Shown one piece after another: positions 59,679 to 64,000 of a stretch of 64,000 nt of DNA. The notes under the pieces are model-generated. The model was not told the DNA's origin. It did no database searches and saw nothing but the letters and a program-made list of their open reading frames with translations. Each line of letters begins with the position of its first letter. Within the stretch, counting starts at the first letter, position 1. Origin of the DNA: UBA8401 sp041665525 (GTDB lineage Bacteria > Bacteroidota > Ignavibacteria > UBA10030 > UBA8401). The stretch is taken from assembly GCA_041665525.1 (NCBI GenBank), contig JBAYIS010000004.1, positions 120,013-184,012 of the forward strand, written 5' to 3'. The translations under genes were made by a program, and so were the position numbers.

Positions 59679-59798
59679 CGAACTGCATTGCCGGGGAGGT
59701 GCGGGAATATGAAAAATTTCGGCCGTAGCATCCAAGGTAAGTAACTGACGAAGGGAATCCTTCGACAGCGATACAACGATTTTCGAAAGGAATGTCGT

Positions 59799-61193
59799 AT
59801 GGCAAAGAAGTCGAAAAAGAAAACTGCACAGCGTTCCAGACAGCGCACAGTAAAGAAAGTGAAAAAAAGATCGGCGGTAAAACCGGCTCGTCGTAAAAAA
59901 GTTGTACCGATCGCCATCGTTCCTGCTCAAAAGCCTTCCACACCATCGCCGACCGCTCATTACAATCCATACGAAGTAGTGCTGCATAATTTTGAGCTTG
60001 CCTCCAAAAGGATTAATCTCAGTGATGAATTAGCAATGCTCATCCGCACACCGGACAGGGAATTACGCGTAGAACTGCCCGTATTGATGGATGACGGCAA
60101 ACTTCATTCTATTATAGGGTACCGCGTTCAACACAACAATGCGCGCGGTCCTTATAAAGGAGGGATCCGGTATCATCAGGAAGTGGATCTGGACGAAGTG
60201 CGGGCGCTTGCTTCGTTGATGACCTGGAAAACCTCAGTTGTCGACATTCCTTTCGGCGGTGCAAAAGGAGGAGTGACGATCGATCCGACAAAACTCTCTT
60301 TGGGTGAATTAGAAAGGTTGACGCGGGCATTCACCAATAAGATCGATTTGATCATCGGGCCATCGGAAGATATTCCGGCGCCGGATGTAAATACCAATGC
60401 GCAAACGATGGCATGGATGATGGACGAATACAGCAAAGTACATGGATATTCTCCTGCCGTTGTTACCGGGAAACCGGTGGAACTCGGTGGATCGCTTGGC
60501 AGGGAAGAAGCAACCGGACGGGGAGTTTGCATCGCATTGCGTGAATCAGCCAGAACGCATCATTTGGATTTGAAGAAAGTGACTGTCGCTGTACAGGGAT
60601 TCGGCAATGTCGGTTCCCATACTGCACGGATCCTTGAACAGGAGATGGGCGTGAAGGTGGTTGCAGTGAGTGATGTGAAAGGGGGTATCTATAATCCGCG
60701 CGGAATTCGTTTTAGTGATGCATCAACACAATTTAAAAATACCGGAAGTGTTGTTGGATTAAAGGGTGCAGTGAAACTGACAAACGAAGAATTGCTGGAA
60801 TTGAAATGCGATGTTCTAATCCCAGCCGCCCTGGGGAACCAATTACGATTTGATAATGCGAACAGAGTACAAGCAAAATTGATTGTTGAGGCTGCCAATG
60901 GTCCGACCACTTATGAGGCGGATGAGATCTTTGCATCACGTAAAATCCCGGTGATACCAGATATCTATGCCAACGCCGGCGGCGTCACCGTCAGTTATTT
61001 TGAATGGGTTCAGAATGTACAACGCTTCCGATGGGAATATGCCCGAGTTGTCAATGAATTGGAAAAGATCATGATATCCAGTTATGCTGCAGTGCTGCAG
61101 ATGTCCGAAAAGCACAAAGTGCCGCTGCGAATCGGAGCATTTATTCTTGCGGTAGAACGTGTTGCGCGAGCGGCAAAACTGCGAGGTGTCTAA
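59799..61193 (+). CDS. gdhA: Glutamate dehydrogenase (Glu/Leu/Phe/Val dehydrogenase) with basic N-terminal tail
   Basis: 464 residues. The catalytic half (about 50-230) has NARGPYKGGIRYH, PFGGAKGGVTIDP (active-site Lys) and PAPDVNTNAQTMAWMMDEY. The NAD(P)-binding half carries VAVQGFGNVGSHTARILEQ, and the C-terminal YANAGGVTVSYFEWVQN is typical. It interconverts glutamate and 2-oxoglutarate plus ammonia. The unusual part is an N-terminal extension (1-50): 18 of the first 34 residues are Lys or Arg with no acidic residue, a histone H1-like tail. ATG 59799 has GGA upstream and the tail is in frame, so it is probably real. Confidence 0.95.
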   Translation: MAKKSKKKTAQRSRQRTVKKVKKRSAVKPARRKKVVPIAIVPAQKPSTPSPTAHYNPYEVVLHNFELASKRINLSDELAMLIRTPDRELRVELPVLMDDGKLHSIIGYRVQHNNARGPYKGGIRYHQEVDLDEVRALASLMTWKTSVVDIPFGGAKGGVTIDPTKLSLGELERLTRAFTNKIDLIIGPSEDIPAPDVNTNAQTMAWMMDEYSKVHGYSPAVVTGKPVELGGSLGREEATGRGVCIALRESARTHHLDLKKVTVAVQGFGNVGSHTARILEQEMGVKVVAVSDVKGGIYNPRGIRFSDASTQFKNTGSVVGLKGAVKLTNEELLELKCDVLIPAALGNQLRFDNANRVQAKLIVEAANGPTTYEADEIFASRKIPVIPDIYANAGGVTVSYFEWVQNVQRFRWEYARVVNELEKIMISSYAAVLQMSEKHKVPLRIGAFILAVERVARAAKLRGV

Positions 61194-61222
61194 TCCGAAA
61201 AGACAAAAATGGTATTCACTCC

Positions 61223-61244
61223 GAACCCGCTCTTGAGCGGGTTC
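61223..61244 (+). terminator. Hairpin after gdhA, probable terminator
   Basis: A 9-bp GC-rich stem (61223-61231 with 61236-61244) with CTTG loop. The following bases (ACTATTTCTG) are only partly T-rich, so termination may be factor-dependent. Confidence 0.65.
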
Positions 61245-61309
61245 ACTATTTCTGTTGATAGAGATTCTCTTTCTCTTTATCTTTTGGTTTCACAATACAG
61301 AAGGCTGTT

Positions 61310-63832
61310 ATGAAATTCTCCTTTTTATCCATTTTCATTATTCCATCAATTCTTTTCAGCAGTTCTATCGGTATTCTCCCGATGCCGCAATCTATCCACG
61401 AAAAAAGTGGACTTTTCAAGGTCACATCATCCACAAAAATCGTTTTGGGAAGCGACACACATGCAGAACAATTTATTGCCAGTCTGCTTACGGAGGAGAT
61501 TGAAACGCTGCGAGAATCCGCACCGAAAGTAGTTGCAGAAAACTCCGTCCGCAAACTTACTTCTAATTTTATTTATATCGGGAAACCGACGACCGAGTAC
61601 GGGAAAAAACTCCTGAAAGAACGGAAAGGAAAACTGAATCCGGAAATGAAACAGGAAGGGTACTTTCTGGATGTCGATGCAAAAGGGATCGTGATTATTG
61701 CGGAATCAGACAAAGGATTGATGTACGGCGTGATGTCGTTGTTGCAGATGCTGGAAACGGAAAAGAGGAGTATCGTCGTGCGAGGTGCGACGATCCACGA
61801 TTATCCTGCAATGAAGATGAGAGGAATCACGGACGATATCAGCCGCGGACAGGTCTCGACACTGGAGAATTTCAAGAAGATCATCCGCTTTTGTGCACGA
61901 TATAAGATGAATGTCTATTCTCCCTATATCGAAGATGTCTTTCAATTCAAGAAGCATCCGGAGATCGGGAAGAACCGCGGAGCGTTAACCGCTGTGGAAT
62001 GCAAGGAACTAGATGCGTATGCAAAAAAATACTTTATTGAAATCATTCCAATCTTTGAAACTCTGGGACATTGGGAAAATATTCTGATTCAATCTGACTA
62101 CAGTAAATACGCAGAATTTCCCGGGGCCCAGACGGTAAATGTGTCGGATGAACGAGTGTATGCTTTATTGGATGAAATGATTGGAGAGATAGCGGCATGT
62201 TTCAGTTCGCCGTACTTCAACATCGCTGCAGATGAATCATGGGATGTCGGACTCGGTGCGAACAAGGCGCGTGTTAAAAAAAGCACTCTCGCAGACGTAC
62301 ATGCAGACCATTACAAAAGAGTTTTCGAGATCGTCAAAAAACACGGAAAAAAGGCAATGATGTACGGCGATATCATCCTGCAGCATCCGGACATTCTTAA
62401 AAAAATACCGAAGGATGTAACGATGGTGGACTGGCAGTACGGCACAGGATTCGATTTCTCCAGTCCGGAAATATTCCGCGAGGCCGGATTTCCGTTTATT
62501 GTTTCACCGGCGGTGTGGAACTTCACCGGACCATTCCCGAACTATATTAATGCATTTTTAAATATCCGTAACTTGAGTCTGGACGGATATCGTAACGGTG
62601 CAATGGGAATGGTCTGTTCTAATTGGAACGATTTCGGCGGGGAAGAATTCAGGGAACTCAACTATTATGGATATGCGTGGAGCGCTGAATGTGCCTGGAA
62701 TCCGCCGGGGGCGGATCAGGAAGAGTTCAATAAAAAATTCTTTAGAGATTTCTTCGCAACTGACAACACCGAACATTTGCGCGCCGTTTACGCTCTGCTC
62801 GGAAGCCAATCAAACCAATATCACTGGTATGAATTGTGGCGGCATCCGCTGCTGCCGAATAGGGACGACATGATCTGGGAAAAACGCACGCATTTAATCG
62901 AGCGGATGCAAAGCATCCAATCAACAATGCCGCTGGTTTTGGAATTGATTGATAGATCCTCGAAAGAGATTAAACAAAACAACGATCAACTCCGATATCT
63001 CGCCTATGTCGCGAAAATGAATCTCTGGTTTGCTCAAAAATATGAAACACAGGAACGCGTTAAAATGCTTATGGCGGATACTGTCAAATCAAAACCGTTG
63101 AACACTCAAGAAATATTCCGGTTGTGCAGAAGCGTTGTTGATTCGTTAGAAATCGTCAGGACAGAATTCGAACGTCTCTGGCCACGAACAAACAAGCCGG
63201 ACGGATTATCATTATTATTAGCACGGTATAACCGACAGATTGCCTACTGGAATGAAATTGCAGGAGAAGCGGAAAGGGGTTTTGTTAATGCCGATCCAAC
63301 AATAAAAAGCCAATGGCTGTATCATCCCAACACGTATCCGGGAGAGGCTGATTCGTTGCATTTCCCCAAAGCATATTTCCGGAAAACATATTCCATGGGA
63401 ACTGAAGTTGCTGCCGGGAAAGTGCAGTTGCTCGGCGATACATGGGCAAAACTGTTTGTAAACGGAAAGCTCGTTGGCGAAGTCGCTGCACGTTCATCCC
63501 TTTCGCTCACCGTGGAAAATCAACGGGCGAAGATATTTGATATCACTTCCTTCTTGACCGATTCGATCAACGTTCTGGCTGTGGAAGCGCAGAGTTTCGA
63601 GAAAAACGGTTTTGCGGGAATGAACCTGTTTGGCGAGATCGTTTATAAAGACGGATCTCGCAGTGCTATCGTTACAGACAATACGTGGCAAGTATCGGAT
63701 ACTGTTTCTGTCAATTGGAATACTATTCCCTTCAATGCACACTCCTGGAAATCAGCATCGGAGAAAAAGTATCCGGTACCCGTCGTGGCACCCGACTTAA
63801 AGAACGGCAGAACTAGCTGGTTCGAAAGATGA
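61310..63832 (+). CDS. Glycoside hydrolase family 20 beta-N-acetylhexosaminidase
   Basis: 840 residues with a signal peptide (1-20). An N-terminal GH20b domain (about 22-160, ILPMPQSIHEKSGLFKV) is followed by the TIM barrel (about 165-480) with YFNIAADESWDVG, whose D308-E309 pair is the substrate-assisted catalytic dyad. FETLGHWEN and VDWQYGTGFDF provide further active-site loops. A helical region (about 500-660) and a C-terminal galactose-binding-like beta-sandwich (about 685-835, GDTWAKLFVNGKLVGEV) follow. It should release N-acetylglucosamine or -galactosamine from chitin or peptidoglycan fragments. No T9SS tail is present, so it may stay in the periplasm. GAAGG precedes the start. Confidence 0.85.
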   Translation: MKFSFLSIFIIPSILFSSSIGILPMPQSIHEKSGLFKVTSSTKIVLGSDTHAEQFIASLLTEEIETLRESAPKVVAENSVRKLTSNFIYIGKPTTEYGKKLLKERKGKLNPEMKQEGYFLDVDAKGIVIIAESDKGLMYGVMSLLQMLETEKRSIVVRGATIHDYPAMKMRGITDDISRGQVSTLENFKKIIRFCARYKMNVYSPYIEDVFQFKKHPEIGKNRGALTAVECKELDAYAKKYFIEIIPIFETLGHWENILIQSDYSKYAEFPGAQTVNVSDERVYALLDEMIGEIAACFSSPYFNIAADESWDVGLGANKARVKKSTLADVHADHYKRVFEIVKKHGKKAMMYGDIILQHPDILKKIPKDVTMVDWQYGTGFDFSSPEIFREAGFPFIVSPAVWNFTGPFPNYINAFLNIRNLSLDGYRNGAMGMVCSNWNDFGGEEFRELNYYGYAWSAECAWNPPGADQEEFNKKFFRDFFATDNTEHLRAVYALLGSQSNQYHWYELWRHPLLPNRDDMIWEKRTHLIERMQSIQSTMPLVLELIDRSSKEIKQNNDQLRYLAYVAKMNLWFAQKYETQERVKMLMADTVKSKPLNTQEIFRLCRSVVDSLEIVRTEFERLWPRTNKPDGLSLLLARYNRQIAYWNEIAGEAERGFVNADPTIKSQWLYHPNTYPGEADSLHFPKAYFRKTYSMGTEVAAGKVQLLGDTWAKLFVNGKLVGEVAARSSLSLTVENQRAKIFDITSFLTDSINVLAVEAQSFEKNGFAGMNLFGEIVYKDGSRSAIVTDNTWQVSDTVSVNWNTIPFNAHSWKSASEKKYPVPVVAPDLKNGRTSWFER

Positions 63833-63836
63833 TAAA

Positions 63837-63889
63837 TAGAAGCGGTCTTGTATATAAGTTTTAGAGTCTTAATTTAGTAGAAGCGGTCT
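63837..63889. repeat. Two direct copies of a 12-bp sequence after the GH20 gene
   Basis: TAGAAGCGGTCT occurs at 63837-63848 and 63878-63889, 41 bases apart. The rest of the window (63890-64000) has two overlapping frames open to the edge (ATG 63921 and ATG 63928), too short to judge. Confidence 0.6.
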
Positions 63890-64000
63890 CAAAAACACCT
63901 CCGCATAAGAATTTGGATACATGCGAGATGTACAAAGCCAAGAAAATTATCAAGATGGTAATCATGACGGACGAGCACTCGGCGATAATTTTGCAACCAA

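Noticed and set aside
63901..64000. Start of a further gene at the right edge
   Set aside because: Two overlapping frames are open to the edge over only about 25 codons; neither shows a motif or ribosome binding site.

Overview
The window comes from a Gram-negative bacterium of the Bacteroidota/Chlorobiota/Ignavibacteriota group, most likely an Ignavibacteria-like lineage. Three things point there. There is a DUF5103 protein of the type 9 secretion plug family (986-2305), and a secreted nuclease-like protein ends in an NYPNPFNP-type T9SS sorting domain (47556-48698). TonB receptors with carboxypeptidase-regulatory domains and two-component propeller kinases are present. Many genes also carry a recognisable GGAG/AGGA Shine-Dalgarno, which fits Ignavibacteria/Chlorobi better than classical Bacteroidetes. 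No rRNA, tRNA, CRISPR array, intact insertion sequence or prophage was seen; most of the window is chromosomal core.

Layout. 1-148 is the tail of a class I fructose-bisphosphate aldolase, closed by a strong terminator. 287-4750 (+) holds a HAD phosphatase, the T9SS plug protein, a Gfo/Idh/MocA dehydrogenase and a CCA-adding enzyme. 4932-11815 (+) is a six-gene MacAB-TolC-type efflux operon with a TPR protein inside it. 11875-15592 (-) holds a TonB receptor and a PLP decarboxylase. 15756-17644 (+) pairs an inositol monophosphatase with a REC-histidine kinase. 17740-30499 (-) holds murA, an anti-sigma/sigma pair, small membrane and STAS proteins, and a run reading aroE, two paralogous response regulators, a hybrid kinase, rodZ and ligA. 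30589-32013 (-) is a large TPR protein. 32196-35167 (+) is dut, an AI-2E-type permease, rsmI and folA, meeting a double-propeller histidine kinase (-) tail to tail.

38566-42250 (+) is an ECF sigma/anti-sigma/TonB-like operon followed, after a minus-strand OsmC gene, by an NfeD-SPFH pair. 42315-44241 (-) is a barrel-like protein and an RlmI-type methyltransferase; 44338-48698 (+) is era, a DUF1015 protein, an EamA transporter and the T9SS cargo protein. 48755-51330 (-) is a four-gene c-type cytochrome cluster headed by an apparent cytochrome-porin fusion. 51455-54569 (-) is a MoxR-like AAA+/VWA pair separated by a four-helix-bundle gene lying within inverted repeats. 54741-55790 (+) is a family 9 glycosyltransferase, followed by a 189-base inverted-repeat element. 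56200-63832 holds a repeat protein, a TIR-like/PstS/OmpA fusion (-) with a Pho-box-like promoter, a small helical protein, a glutamate dehydrogenase with a histone-like basic tail, and a GH20 hexosaminidase.

The accessory parts of most interest are the TIR-PstS-OmpA fusion and its TTAACA repeat array, the cytochrome-porin cluster, the inverted-repeat-bounded four-helix-bundle gene inside the AAA+/VWA pair, the tandem response regulators with an unrecognised helical domain, and a promoter motif shared by the ECF sigma operon and the efflux operon.
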